From an uncultured Bacilli bacterium (GTDB lineage Bacteria > Bacillota_I > Bacilli_A > RF39 > UBA660), in the NCBI GenBank assembly GCA_947632325.1, contig CANROU010000010.1, forward strand, positions 1 to 34,331: a DNA stretch of 34,331 nucleotides, in the 5' to 3' direction. A program made the position numbers and the translations under genes. The notes under the pieces were generated by a model, which was not told the origin of the DNA, did not search any database, and saw only the letters and a program-made list of their open reading frames with translations. Numbering within the stretch: position 1 is the first letter of the stretch; every line of letters begins with the position of its first letter. Shown one piece after another: positions 18,050 through 26,060 of the stretch.

Positions 18050-19059
18050 TTTCTTTTACCTCCTTTATCAATACTAAAGACAACAGATCCTACAATCATA
18101 CCTAAATAATAAGTAATAAAACGCCAAATCAAAAGTACAGCCGATAATAAACTACCCCCAATAAAATTCCCAAAAATAGCTAAAAAGCCGTATTCAATAC
18201 CACCCGATCCTCCAGGAATAGGTACAAAAGAACCAATAATCATAACATAAGCTGAAGAAACAATAGCACTTATAACATTTAAATCACTATAATGCCCCAT
18301 GCCATAAATAACAAACAAGGGAACAATATAGAAAAAAGTTAAACTAACAAACTGTAAGCCAACACCTTTAAAAAATAATAATTTATTTTCTCTTAAGTGC
18401 ATAGCACATTCATGAAAACAATTTAATCTCTCTTCCCATTTTTGAACACAAGCATCATAATCTTCAACTAATCTAATACGATAAGCTATTTTGATTATTT
18501 TTTTTAACAGAAAACCATTCCATTTTTTAGCATAAGCCACGATAAATAAAACGATAATTACTAAAGTATTAACCCCAAATCCAAGTAGTACTAAGTGTTG
18601 AAGTAGGGTAACTTTTGTAAAAAAATGCAAATAATAATTAAGAAAAACAGCTATAAAACCATAAATAACTAAAGCCGTTTGATAAAATATAAATGTTTGT
18701 AAAACTACATTTATACCCTTAGAAAGGCGGACACCCTGATTCTTTAACATATAACATTCCATAGGTTGTCCTCCAGTTGAAAACGGTGTAATACCATTAA
18801 AAAATTGAACAGTAATATTATGTATTAAACTTCTTTTAAAGCTAATATCTGCTTTTTCTTCCCTTACTGTAATATGAAAAGCCCATGATTTAAAAACTAA
18901 ATATAATCCATAACATAAAATAGCCACTATTAACCATAATGGATTAATTGTTAATAGTTTTTCAACAATATTATTAAAATCATTCCTTAAAACAAAATAC
19001 AAAACAATCGCAGTTATAATAAGAAGAAAAACAGCATTCTTAATAAAACTTTTTATCAT
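18046..19059 (-). CDS. LPG-synthase-TM / UPF0104 family integral membrane protein
   Basis: A 337-residue polytopic membrane protein with about eight hydrophobic helices. It has the two diagnostic motifs of the lysylphosphatidylglycerol synthetase transmembrane family: FFNGITPFSTGGQP (86-99) and FVPIPGGSGGIEYGF (278-292). The soluble aminoacyl-transferase domain of full MprF proteins is absent, so it is not a lysyl-PG synthase by itself. Members without that domain are thought to move lipids or lipid-linked molecules across the membrane. The 4-bp overlap with the lipid-type glycosyltransferase suggests it handles that enzyme's product or substrate. It ends at TGA. Confidence 0.85.
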   Translation of the reverse strand: MIKSFIKNAVFLLIITAIVLYFVLRNDFNNIVEKLLTINPLWLIVAILCYGLYLVFKSWAFHITVREEKADISFKRSLIHNITVQFFNGITPFSTGGQPMECYMLKNQGVRLSKGINVVLQTFIFYQTALVIYGFIAVFLNYYLHFFTKVTLLQHLVLLGFGVNTLVIIVLFIVAYAKKWNGFLLKKIIKIAYRIRLVEDYDACVQKWEERLNCFHECAMHLRENKLLFFKGVGLQFVSLTFFYIVPLFVIYGMGHYSDLNVISAIVSSAYVMIIGSFVPIPGGSGGIEYGFLAIFGNFIGGSLLSAVLLIWRFITYYLGMIVGSVVFSIDKGGKRK

Positions 19060-19060
19060 T

Positions 19061-19570
19061 TTAAACCTTTGATTTTTTATCTGTTTTAGTATTTTTAATA
19101 TACACCATTTGATGATTAGCTGTTACTTCACTTATTACAAAGCCTAATTGCAATAAATTATTATTTAATTGTTCATCTTTAATAGGTACTACCATTTTAA
19201 TAACATCAACACCAAACTTATCTACTACATAATCACAAGCTAATGGCAACAATTCCTTCTCATAACCTTTATCTTTATCTTGCCAAGGAGTACACATCAT
19301 AAATTCACAACTTTTACTACTACGACTACCTTCCACATAACAACTACTAACTAAACTATTATTAATATTTAAATATAAATTTTCTTCAAAACGATCACTA
19401 TTTTTTTGTTTCTCTAAATATTGCTCTTTACTAATTCTACTAGTCGTTCTATATAAAATATCAGACACTTGCATAGGCAATCCATTATTAAGTCTTTTTT
19501 CAAAATCAACAATCATGTCTAAATGCTGTTCATTATAGGGATCAGCAATTAATAAATTTTCTTGTTCCAT
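19061..19570 (-). CDS. Hypothetical protein with a GNAT-like C-terminal half
   Basis: A 169-residue soluble protein that I cannot identify firmly. The order of predicted strands and helices, with a late segment DVIKMVVPIKDEQLNNNLLQLGF followed by a strand pair, resembles the acetyl-CoA-binding end of GNAT acetyltransferases (N...L..LGF pattern). No clear Q/RxxGxG/A acetyl-CoA loop is seen. The start codon overlaps the pgk stop by one base (TAATG), and the next gene follows after 1 bp. It is therefore tightly embedded in the pgk-lipid-tpiA operon. Confidence 0.6.
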   Translation of the reverse strand: MEQENLLIADPYNEQHLDMIVDFEKRLNNGLPMQVSDILYRTTSRISKEQYLEKQKNSDRFEENLYLNINNSLVSSCYVEGSRSSKSCEFMMCTPWQDKDKGYEKELLPLACDYVVDKFGVDVIKMVVPIKDEQLNNNLLQLGFVISEVTANHQMVYIKNTKTDKKSKV

Positions 19571-20754
19571 TATTTTCCCTCCTTCATTATAGCTGTTAAA
19601 CCAGGTAAATCTTTACCTTCCAAATAACAAAGTGTAGCTCCACCGCCAGTTGATAAATAACTATTTCTATTATCAAAACCAAATTGTTTAGCCGCTGTAA
19701 CAGTATCACCACCACCAATTATAACATCAGCAGATACCGTCTGTAATACGTTCAAAACACTTTTAGTACCTTCATCATATGGTTTTTTTTCAAAATATCC
19801 TAAAGGACCATTCCAAACAATCGTATTAGCCTCGTGTAAAAAAGGAGCAAAAGTTGCCACTGTTTTTGGGCCAATGTCTAATCCTTGTTCATCTTTTTCA
19901 AATTGATCAATCGCAATAGTTTTAGCTAAAGAAGTATCTTCCATTGAAGTGCTAACAACAACATCCTCTGGTAAAATAATTTTATCTGGATAATCATGCA
20001 TAATTTTTTTACAAGTGGCCAAATGTCCTTCATCAACCAACGACTTACCAACTTCTAAACCTTTAGCCTTTAAGAAAGTAAAAGCCATGCCACCCCCTAT
20101 TAAAATATGATCTGCCTTTTTAACTAATTGCTGAATTACTCCTATTTTATCAACAACTTTTGCACCACCTAACAAAACCACATAAGGTCTTTTAGGGTCA
20201 TCAAGTAATTCAAGGTGTCGTAATTCATCTTCTACCAACAGACCAATACCGCTTGGCAATAAAGACGCAAGTCCAACATTAGAAGCATGTGCGCGATGTA
20301 AAGTACCGAAAGCATCATTAATAAATGCATCACCCATTGAAGCCCACGTAGAAGCTAGTTTTATATCATTACCACTTTCTTTGTTACCTTCTAAATCCTC
20401 ATATCGAGTATTCTCAACTAATAATATATCTTGATTCTTTAAAGAAGCCACCATATCACTTAACAGTGTTCCACTAGTAGCTGATGAAAATAAAATCTTA
20501 CGATTTAAAAGATTAGATAAACATTTATGTACTGGTTTTAAACTATATTTTGTTTTATCTTCTTCTGTTTTAATTCTACCAAGGTGTGATAATAAAATTA
20601 TTTTACAATTTTTAGACAAAAGATAATTAATAGTTGGTAAAGCAGCCTTAACTCTGGTATCATCAACCACTATTCCATCTTTAATAGGAACATTAAAATC
20701 ACAGCGAACAATTACCGTTTTATTATCTAAATCCAAATCCCTAATTGTCTTCAT
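19570..20754 (-). CDS. pgk: Phosphoglycerate kinase
   Basis: Glycolytic ATP-forming enzyme of 394 residues, normal length. Visible features are the N-domain start MKTIRDLDLDNKTVIVRCDF with NVP, the basic-patch residues in SHLGRIK and HRAHASNVGLAS, and the hinge region. The C-terminal nucleotide site has GGAKVVDKIGV, WNGPLGYFE and GGGDTVTAAKQFG. AGGAGAAT precedes the ATG. It is the first gene of a five-gene operon (pgk, GNAT-like, flippase-like, glycosyltransferase, tpiA) with its own probable promoter. Confidence 0.98.
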   Translation of the reverse strand: MKTIRDLDLDNKTVIVRCDFNVPIKDGIVVDDTRVKAALPTINYLLSKNCKIILLSHLGRIKTEEDKTKYSLKPVHKCLSNLLNRKILFSSATSGTLLSDMVASLKNQDILLVENTRYEDLEGNKESGNDIKLASTWASMGDAFINDAFGTLHRAHASNVGLASLLPSGIGLLVEDELRHLELLDDPKRPYVVLLGGAKVVDKIGVIQQLVKKADHILIGGGMAFTFLKAKGLEVGKSLVDEGHLATCKKIMHDYPDKIILPEDVVVSTSMEDTSLAKTIAIDQFEKDEQGLDIGPKTVATFAPFLHEANTIVWNGPLGYFEKKPYDEGTKSVLNVLQTVSADVIIGGGDTVTAAKQFGFDNRNSYLSTGGGATLCYLEGKDLPGLTAIMKEGK

Positions 20755-20776
20755 TATTTATTCTCCTCTTCTTCTT

Positions 20777-20785
20777 ATTATAACA
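20777..20785 (-). promoter_or_regulatory. Probable extended -10 promoter of the pgk operon
   Basis: Minus strand: TATAAT (20777-20782) preceded by TG at the extended -10 position (TGTTATAAT). The -35 region is only a T-rich run, which also forms the tail of the preceding terminator. An extended -10 can work with a weak -35. Confidence 0.5.
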
Positions 20786-20790
20786 TCATC

Positions 20791-20830
20791 TAAAAAAAGA
20801 AAAAAGAAAAATCCGTAATTTCCTTTTTCT
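20791..20830 (-). terminator. Weak terminator after gap
   Basis: Minus-strand AT-rich hairpin, 7-bp arms (20824-20830 with 20805-20811) and a 12-nt loop, followed by a long U-rich run. It lies 5 bp after the gap stop. The stem is mostly A-U pairs, so read-through into pgk is likely. Confidence 0.4.
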
Positions 20831-20835
20831 TTAAT

Positions 20836-21846
20836 TTATTTAGTTAACTGAGCAAAATACTTAGCGGTATTAACCATTTGATGTGAATAACCCATTTCAT
20901 TATCATACCATGCGACAACCTTTACAAGTTGTTTGCCATCAACTTCCAATACATTACTACATTGTCCATCAACCAAAGCACCACAGTAACTACCTATAAT
21001 ATCACTTGATACTACTGGATCCATAGTAAATTGTAATGTCTCATTAACATTATTTTTTAATACATTGTTAATTTCTTCCTCACTCGTATTTCTTTTCAAT
21101 TCTAATACTAAATCAATAACAGATCCTGTTGCCACCGGAACACGCATAGCAGTACCTTGCATTTTGCCATCCAAATTAGGAAGTACTTTCCCTATTGCAC
21201 TAGCTGCACCAGTTGATGCCGGAATTATATTTGCGGCAGCGGCCCTTCCACGACGAGCATTTATTCCTTTTTTATGAGGAACATCCAATGTTGCCTGATC
21301 ATTTGTATAAGCATGAACTGTTGTCATGTAACCTTTTTCGATACCAAATTCACGATCAAGTACCGCTAAAACAGGAGCCAAACAATTTGTTGTACAACTT
21401 GCCGCAGAAATAATTTGTTCTTCGCCTGTTAAAGTATTTTCATTTACATTATAAACAATAGTTTTTAAATCCCCTGTCGCAGGTGCCGAAATAATAACTT
21501 TCTTAGCTCCAGCATTAATATGTGCCATAGCCTTATCTTTACTAGTAAATGCTCCTGTACATTCCATAACTACATCAATATCAAGATCATTCCAAGGCAA
21601 ATTAGCCGGATCTTGTTCCTTAAAGATTTTAATATTTCTATTTCCAACAATAATATAATCATCCTTAAATGAAATTTCATCTGTACGATAATTTCGATGA
21701 TTAGTATCATATTTTAGCAAATATGCTAATTGTTCTGCATCTGTTAAATCATTTATAGCCACAACCTCAAAATTATCATCTTCCTCCATAAGGCGAAAAA
21801 CAAGTCGTCCAATTCTACCAAACCCATTAATTGCTACTTTTATCAT
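20836..21846 (-). CDS. gap: Glyceraldehyde-3-phosphate dehydrogenase
   Basis: NAD-dependent glycolytic dehydrogenase. I start at the ATG at 21846 (336 residues), 9 nt after AAAGG; an in-frame ATG at 21855 would give only three extra residues. The Rossmann start IKVAINGFGRIGRLVFR is followed by an acidic D33 (AINDLTD), which favours NAD+ over NADP+. The active site C151 lies in SAASCTTNCLAPV and H178 in TTVHAYTNDQ. It lies 34 bp downstream of the TGS-uridine kinase gene and upstream of pgk. Confidence 0.97.
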   Translation of the reverse strand: MIKVAINGFGRIGRLVFRLMEEDDNFEVVAINDLTDAEQLAYLLKYDTNHRNYRTDEISFKDDYIIVGNRNIKIFKEQDPANLPWNDLDIDVVMECTGAFTSKDKAMAHINAGAKKVIISAPATGDLKTIVYNVNENTLTGEEQIISAASCTTNCLAPVLAVLDREFGIEKGYMTTVHAYTNDQATLDVPHKKGINARRGRAAAANIIPASTGAASAIGKVLPNLDGKMQGTAMRVPVATGSVIDLVLELKRNTSEEEINNVLKNNVNETLQFTMDPVVSSDIIGSYCGALVDGQCSNVLEVDGKQLVKVVAWYDNEMGYSHQMVNTAKYFAQLTK

Positions 21847-21880
21847 TTTCATCATCCTTTCTATTTTATTTTATCAAAAT

Positions 21881-23533
21881 CTAATCTTTAAAGCAACTTC
21901 CCCCAATAAACTCTCTTAATATGGAGTCTTTTGGAACATCCTCAGATGAAATAGGTAAAAACAAGCGCAAGAAATTCAATAATCGTTTAGCTTCTTCATA
22001 ATATTTAGATTCAGTATCAACTGAATACAATAAAGGTTCAACATAAGTTTTTAAAACACCTATTTCATAGATTAGAGCCGTATTAAATATAACATCAGCA
22101 TTATCCTGATAAGGAAAAATATTATTCTCTTCCCCGTTTCTAACATTAGGCCATACGCTTAATGTTTTAACCACATCAAATCCTCTATTTAAATTATCAC
22201 GAATAATTCTTCTTAATAGGCGATGATCAGTTGTTGAAATACGATTATGTTTATCAATATTTAATTCCGTAATAGCGGAAATATATATTTTATATTTAGC
22301 TGAATCTGGAATATTCGTTAAAATTTTTTCATTTAAACAATGAATACCTTCAATCAATAAGATTTCTCCTTGCCCCAATTGTAACTTCTTATTATATTCT
22401 TTGATTCCCAGTGAAAAATTATACTCTGGATTTATTATTTCTTCACCATTTAACAATTGTTCAACCTGACGATTAAATAAATTTAAATCAATAGCTTGTA
22501 AATTTTCAAAATCAATCTGTCCCTGAACATCTCTTGGTCTATCTTTAAGATCCAAGTAATAATTGTCCATTGATAACATTTTCGGTTTCAATCCAAAACT
22601 TTTTAAATACATACAAAGCTTATTGGTAGTTGTCGTTTTCCCAGAAGAAGAAGGCCCCGCAATTAAAACTATCTTAAGATTGTCTTTTTTAGCGTTAATT
22701 TCTTTGGCAATTTCTAATAAACGATTATTTTGTAATGTTTCATCTATTCTAATCAATTCTTTAATGTTTCCATTAGATACTAAAGAATTTAAATCTTTAG
22801 CATCAGCAATGCCCATTATCTTGCCCCATTGGCGACATTGTCTAAATGTTATAAACATGTTCTCATGATGAACATATTCTTTAATAATATTTGAATTATA
22901 GATAGTAGGAAACCGTAAAACACATCCTTGCGTATTTAAATAAGTTAAATCAAAATAAGTGAGTTTACCTGTACTAGAAGGCATATAATTATAAAAATAA
23001 TTATATATATTATCCAAACGATATAATGTAACATAAGTATTAGTATTATATTTCATAATACCCACTTTAGAAGCATCTCCTATTTTTTTAAAATATTCTA
23101 TAGCGTCATCTCTTTTACTATGAATTTTAGTAATAGGCAAATCACTTTCAATAATCTCAGCCATTTTTTGCTTAATCTTATTTATAACGTCTACTGTAAG
23201 ATCGAAATTTGTTTCTATATAAAGGCCCTTATCGATAGAGTGTTGAACACAGATATCACTTTTATCCCCAAATAATTGCTTAACGGCATAAATCATGACA
23301 AATACTAGCCCATTAACATAAATACGATTGCCTTCCCTAGAAGTTAAATCTAAAAATTCAATTTCACACTCTTTGTTAACTTGTTTATGTAATTCTTGTA
23401 AACGGTTGTTGACTCTAGCTATTACAATAGGATAAGAAAATATATGCTCATATTCTTGGCTAAGTTGTCGTAAAGATGTACCTTTTTCTATGTCCTTCTC
23501 TTCTCCCATAACTTTTACTTTAATAACACCCAT
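21881..23533 (-). CDS. TGS-domain nucleoside (uridine) kinase
   Basis: A 550-residue multidomain protein. Residues 1 to about 62 are a TGS-like ubiquitin-fold domain, as at the N-terminus of threonyl-tRNA synthetase. Residues about 65-230 resemble the synthetase second additional (editing) domain, with weakly kept histidines at H98 and H138. From about 280 comes a uridine/cytidine kinase domain with Walker A at 293-301 (GPSSSGKTT), MDNYYLDLKDRPRD and LIEGIHCLNE. This fusion is common in Clostridia and relatives, and its physiological substrate is not established. It has an extended -10 promoter and diverges from clpP. gap lies directly downstream and may be cotranscribed. Confidence 0.9.
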   Translation of the reverse strand: MGVIKVKVMGEEKDIEKGTSLRQLSQEYEHIFSYPIVIARVNNRLQELHKQVNKECEIEFLDLTSREGNRIYVNGLVFVMIYAVKQLFGDKSDICVQHSIDKGLYIETNFDLTVDVINKIKQKMAEIIESDLPITKIHSKRDDAIEYFKKIGDASKVGIMKYNTNTYVTLYRLDNIYNYFYNYMPSSTGKLTYFDLTYLNTQGCVLRFPTIYNSNIIKEYVHHENMFITFRQCRQWGKIMGIADAKDLNSLVSNGNIKELIRIDETLQNNRLLEIAKEINAKKDNLKIVLIAGPSSSGKTTTTNKLCMYLKSFGLKPKMLSMDNYYLDLKDRPRDVQGQIDFENLQAIDLNLFNRQVEQLLNGEEIINPEYNFSLGIKEYNKKLQLGQGEILLIEGIHCLNEKILTNIPDSAKYKIYISAITELNIDKHNRISTTDHRLLRRIIRDNLNRGFDVVKTLSVWPNVRNGEENNIFPYQDNADVIFNTALIYEIGVLKTYVEPLLYSVDTESKYYEEAKRLLNFLRLFLPISSEDVPKDSILREFIGGSCFKD

Positions 23534-23558
23534 TTCACGCCACCTCTTTATTATATTT

Positions 23559-23567
23559 ATTATAGCA
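23559..23567 (-). promoter_or_regulatory. Extended -10 promoter of the TGS-kinase gene
   Basis: Minus strand TGCTATAAT (23559-23567): a perfect -10 with the TG extension and no good -35. The ATG at 23533 follows a GAGGTGG site. The roughly 100-bp region is shared with the divergent clpP promoter, for which I see only a weak TAATAT. Confidence 0.6.
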
Positions 23568-23635
23568 TATTTTGGCGAAATATTACATGCATAAATATTC
23601 GTCTTTTACCCTAATATAGTTATAGGTGATAAAAT

Positions 23636-24220
23636 ATGAATTTAGTACCAGTTGTAGTTGAAAAAGAAAGTCGTGGAGAACGCAGTTATGATATTTTTTC
23701 TAGATTATTAAAAGATAGAATCATTTTATTAAGTGGAGAAATTAACGATGATAGCGCTAATGTTATTATTGCCGAGCTTTTATATTTAGATGCTTTAAAT
23801 CATGATGATATTAGTATTTATATCAATTCCCCCGGTGGATCAATAACCGCTGGTATGGCTATTTATGATACTATGAACTTTGTTAAAAGCAAAGTTATTA
23901 CTATCTGCATTGGTATGGCAGCTTCAATGGCAGCTTTCTTATTATCCTGCGGTCATAAGGGCCACCGCTATTGTTTACCTAATGCTGAGGTTATGATTCA
24001 CCAACCACTAGGTGGTGTTAAAGGACAAGCTACAGAAATCAAAATAGCCGCTGAACGTATTCTTAAATTAAAAGCCAAGCTAAATCATATTTTAGCAACT
24101 AATACTAATCAACCATTAGAAGTAATTGAAAATGACACCGAAAGAGATCATTTCTTGGATGCTAAAGAGGCTCTATCATATGGTCTTATAGATGAAATAA
24201 TAAATAAAAAAGAGAGATAA
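23636..24220 (+). CDS. clpP: ATP-dependent Clp protease proteolytic subunit
   Basis: Serine protease subunit that forms the tetradecameric chamber fed by ClpX or ClpC. The 194-residue product is normal length with the complete triad: S97 in [10 protein letters not shown]122 in MIHQPLGG, D171 in ERDHFLDA. It has the family [18 protein letters not shown] block. AGGTGAT precedes the ATG. It is one of only two plus-strand genes here, divergent from the TGS kinase and convergent with the HAD phosphatase. No CtsR operator is evident upstream. Confidence 0.97.
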   Translation: MNLVPVVVEKESRGERSYDIFSRLLKDRIILLSGEINDDSANVIIAELLYLDALNHDDISIYINSPGGSITAGMAIYDTMNFVKSKVITICIGMAASMAAFLLSCGHKGHRYCLPNAEVMIHQPLGGVKGQATEIKIAAERILKLKAKLNHILATNTNQPLEVIENDTERDHFLDAKEALSYGLIDEIINKKER

Positions 24221-24237
24221 CTTAAAGTTAAATCTCT
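24204..24237 (-). terminator. Terminator of the ispD-like/HAD operon, overlapping the clpP end
   Basis: Minus-strand hairpin whose outer arms pair AGAGAT (24232-24237) with AUCUCU (24213-24218), with an inner AACU/AGUU pairing, followed by a U-run at 24204-24211. The U-run is only on the minus side, so it serves the HAD gene; the clpP stop codon lies inside the hairpin. Confidence 0.65.
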
Positions 24238-24246
24238 AATAAATAG

Positions 24247-25077
24247 CTAATTATAAAGGCCATTTTTTATAAATTGTATAACACCCTCGTTATTATTATC
24301 AAATTCTGTCATATATTTAGCTATTTTCCTTACATTATCATTTCCATTTTTCATTGCTACAGGGCATCCAACATAACTAAGCATTTCTAAGTCATTATCA
24401 TCATCACCAAATGCTATAACTTCGCTTAATTGTACATTAATAGATTTAGCTAGTTGCTTTAAAGCATTACCTTTGGTAGCTACTCTACTATAAATATCTA
24501 ATTTGTGTGTTTTATCTGTCCAAGTTCTTATATTTTTATTATTTTTTACAATATTTTTAATCTTTTTAGAAGCATAAGAATAATAATCTTTGGAAAAATT
24601 CAAATTGATTTTTTCAAAAGACATATTACGCAAATCATCATCAATTATATTCCTGGTAGAACGTATATAATCTACTATATTTTTGTCTTTAATTATATTA
24701 GAAATATGTTTTAAATCATCTAATGAAACATACCATTTCCCTGATATCAAATATTCTACAAAAAAATTATTATCTATAACTAATTCCTCAATCTCATCAT
24801 AGCTAAGCCAGTTTTTTAAAACATATATACCATCTTTATCAACACAAGAAGCACCATTTGAAGTAATAAAATAATCAATACTATCTATATTTTTTATTTC
24901 TTTTGGTATACCAACCATAGATCTTCCCGTAGATATTACAAGAATATATCCTGCTTTAGATAAATTTTCTAAAACCCGAATTGTTTCATTAGAAATAGTT
25001 TGATCATCCCTTAATAAAGTTCCATCTAAATCCATGGCAATTATTTTATATTTATTATTATTCATTATTTGACTCAT
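24247..25077 (-). CDS. Cof-type HAD-superfamily phosphatase
   Basis: A 276-residue HAD hydrolase with a C2B-type cap. Motif I is D16-x-D18 (MDLDGTLL), motif II T50 (ISTGR), motif III K202 (TKGNAL) and motif IV D225-D226-D229 (FGDDDND). The family dephosphorylates sugar phosphates and other small phosphates; the substrate is unknown. The frame overlaps the end of the ispD-like gene by 20 bp. An alternative ATG at 25065 would reduce this to 8 bp, and neither has a clear Shine-Dalgarno site, so expression probably depends on coupling. Pairing with a cytidylyltransferase suggests a shared sugar- or polyol-phosphate pathway. Confidence 0.88.
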   Translation of the reverse strand: MSQIMNNNKYKIIAMDLDGTLLRDDQTISNETIRVLENLSKAGYILVISTGRSMVGIPKEIKNIDSIDYFITSNGASCVDKDGIYVLKNWLSYDEIEELVIDNNFFVEYLISGKWYVSLDDLKHISNIIKDKNIVDYIRSTRNIIDDDLRNMSFEKINLNFSKDYYSYASKKIKNIVKNNKNIRTWTDKTHKLDIYSRVATKGNALKQLAKSINVQLSEVIAFGDDDNDLEMLSYVGCPVAMKNGNDNVRKIAKYMTEFDNNNEGVIQFIKNGLYN

Positions 25078-25771
25078 TTTCTAAATATGTTTCTACTAAT
25101 TTATAATCCTCTTTAGTTGTTATTTTCATGTTAGTTGAATCACATATAGACAGTTCCACATTTAATCCCTTAATAATACCTAGCATACCAGCTGTATATG
25201 ATTCATATTTAACTTCATTAAAAGCATCATCATTATAAATTTTATTGGCAACCTTCAAATACATTGCCTCAGGAACTTTAGCGTGCAACAAACAATCTCT
25301 ATTAGGACCTATTAATAAAGAACTATCATCACTAGATATTTGATAGAAAAAGCCACTACACTGGGCAGCTGTCGTTACTACGGTATTATCTACACATTTT
25401 CTTATACAATCATTAATATTTGAGATTGTTACTAACGGCATATTAGCGTTATGTATAACAATTTTAGTCGCCTCTGGTAAGCCCTTATTAATTAAATAAT
25501 TAATACCATTTATTATTGATTCATGCCTTGTTTTACCACCGACAATGATATCATTAACTTTAGATATAGAATACTGATTTATAATTCTCTTCATTTCATC
25601 AACATAATTAGCTAAACATACCACAAATATTTGATCTATTGACTTACAATCTACAAATTTTTGTAAAGTGTGTACTATGATAGGTTTCTTTTTCAAATTC
25701 ACAAATTGTTTTGGAATATTGGCATCAAATCTTTTGCCGTTACCACCGGCTAAAATTAATGCAACATTCAT
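25058..25771 (-). CDS. IspD/TarI-family cytidylyltransferase with altered substrate site
   Basis: A 237-residue nucleotidyltransferase that would attach CMP to an alcohol phosphate. The CTP-binding start is conserved: ILAGGNGKRF with R14 and K21 in PKQF. So are GGKTRHESIINGI and the late K216 (NMKITTKEDY). The segment that reads HDAARP in E. coli IspD, contributing the residues that hold methylerythritol phosphate, is HNANMP here (107-112), so Asp and Arg are lost. The region equivalent to the conserved LTPQ reads KVPEAM. I therefore do not call it ispD; a ribitol-, glycerol- or sugar-phosphate substrate is possible. It heads a two-gene operon with the HAD phosphatase, and its promoter contains a G10 tract. 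GGAG lies 7 nt before the ATG. Confidence 0.82.
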   Translation of the reverse strand: MNVALILAGGNGKRFDANIPKQFVNLKKKPIIVHTLQKFVDCKSIDQIFVVCLANYVDEMKRIINQYSISKVNDIIVGGKTRHESIINGINYLINKGLPEATKIVIHNANMPLVTISNINDCIRKCVDNTVVTTAAQCSGFFYQISSDDSSLLIGPNRDCLLHAKVPEAMYLKVANKIYNDDAFNEVKYESYTAGMLGIIKGLNVELSICDSTNMKITTKEDYKLVETYLENESNNE

Positions 25772-25832
25772 AATACCACTCCGTTCTTATACAGATAAAT
25801 AATCTAATTATGAATATATATCATTATAATTA

Positions 25833-25861
25833 ATTATAAAAGAGCCCCCCCCCCATGTCAA
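25833..25861 (-). promoter_or_regulatory. Consensus promoter with a G10 spacer tract, candidate phase-variable switch
   Basis: Minus strand: -35 TTGACA (25856-25861) and -10 TATAAT (25833-25838), both perfect. The spacer is exactly 17 bp (25839-25855), and ten of these bases are one uninterrupted G run on the minus strand. The predicted start is near 25826, giving a leader of about 55 nt to the ATG at 25771. Gain or loss of bases in the run would change the spacing away from the optimum. Confidence 0.8.
25845..25854. repeat. Homopolymer tract C10 (G10 on minus strand)
   Basis: Ten consecutive C on the plus strand. I find no comparable G/C run elsewhere in this AT-rich window. It fills most of the spacer of the ispD-like promoter. 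Confidence 0.95.
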
Positions 25862-25878
25862 CTTTTTGTTATCTTTTC

Positions 25879-25892
25879 AAACAAAAAAAGCG
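25879..25892. repeat. Outer flanking direct repeat, left copy
   Basis: AAACAAAAAAAGCG here is identical to 27588-27601 on the far side of the IS region. Read on the minus strand, the right copy is the base and U-tract of the whiA terminator. The left copy has the same tail but no hairpin in front of it. Confidence 0.6.
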
Positions 25893-25908
25893 GGTAAATT
25901 ATTTATTT

Positions 25909-25938
25909 AACGTCACGTTTTTTATCTTTCGTGACGTT
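25909..25938. repeat. Perfect 9-bp inverted repeat at the left IS end
   Basis: AACGTCACG (25909-25917) and CGTGACGTT (25930-25938) are perfect inverted copies with a 12-bp spacer. This could be a hairpin or a double transposase binding site. Confidence 0.7.
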
Positions 25939-25947
25939 ACCTCTTAA
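25925..25947. repeat. 23-bp IS-end motif, copy 1
   Basis: A 23-bp motif with core GACGTTACCTCTTAA (25933-25947). It matches copy 3 (27558-27580) at 20 of 23 positions, in the same orientation. Confidence 0.65.
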
Positions 25948-25964
25948 CTATAAAGGGGAAAATA

Positions 25965-26017
25965 GAAAAAATACAAGGACGAATGAAATGAGTTCCTCTT
26001 GATCCTTGTATTTTTTC
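25965..26017. terminator. Large bidirectional terminator-like hairpin upstream of the transposase
   Basis: A perfect 15-bp inverted repeat: 25965-25979 and 26003-26017, with a 23-nt loop. The arms extend imperfectly outward to matching GGGAAAA/TTTTCCC blocks. Each side provides a T-run after a TACAAGGA/TCCTTGTA stem, so it should terminate transcription in either direction. It lies upstream of the transposase promoter, where it would block read-in from the host. Insulation of this kind is known in several IS families. Confidence 0.65.
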
Positions 26018-26060
26018 TTTTCCCTTATAAAATATTTTTTTCAAATAAAGTTCACCTTTG

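Noticed and set aside
23575-23635. CtsR or HrcA operator before clpP
   Set aside because: No GGTCAAA direct repeat or CIRCE-like inverted repeat could be found.
25881-25900. Terminator at CGCTTTTTTTG on the minus strand upstream of the ispD-like promoter
   Set aside because: The required upstream complement is not present nearby, so only a tail without a stem remains; recorded as a repeat instead.
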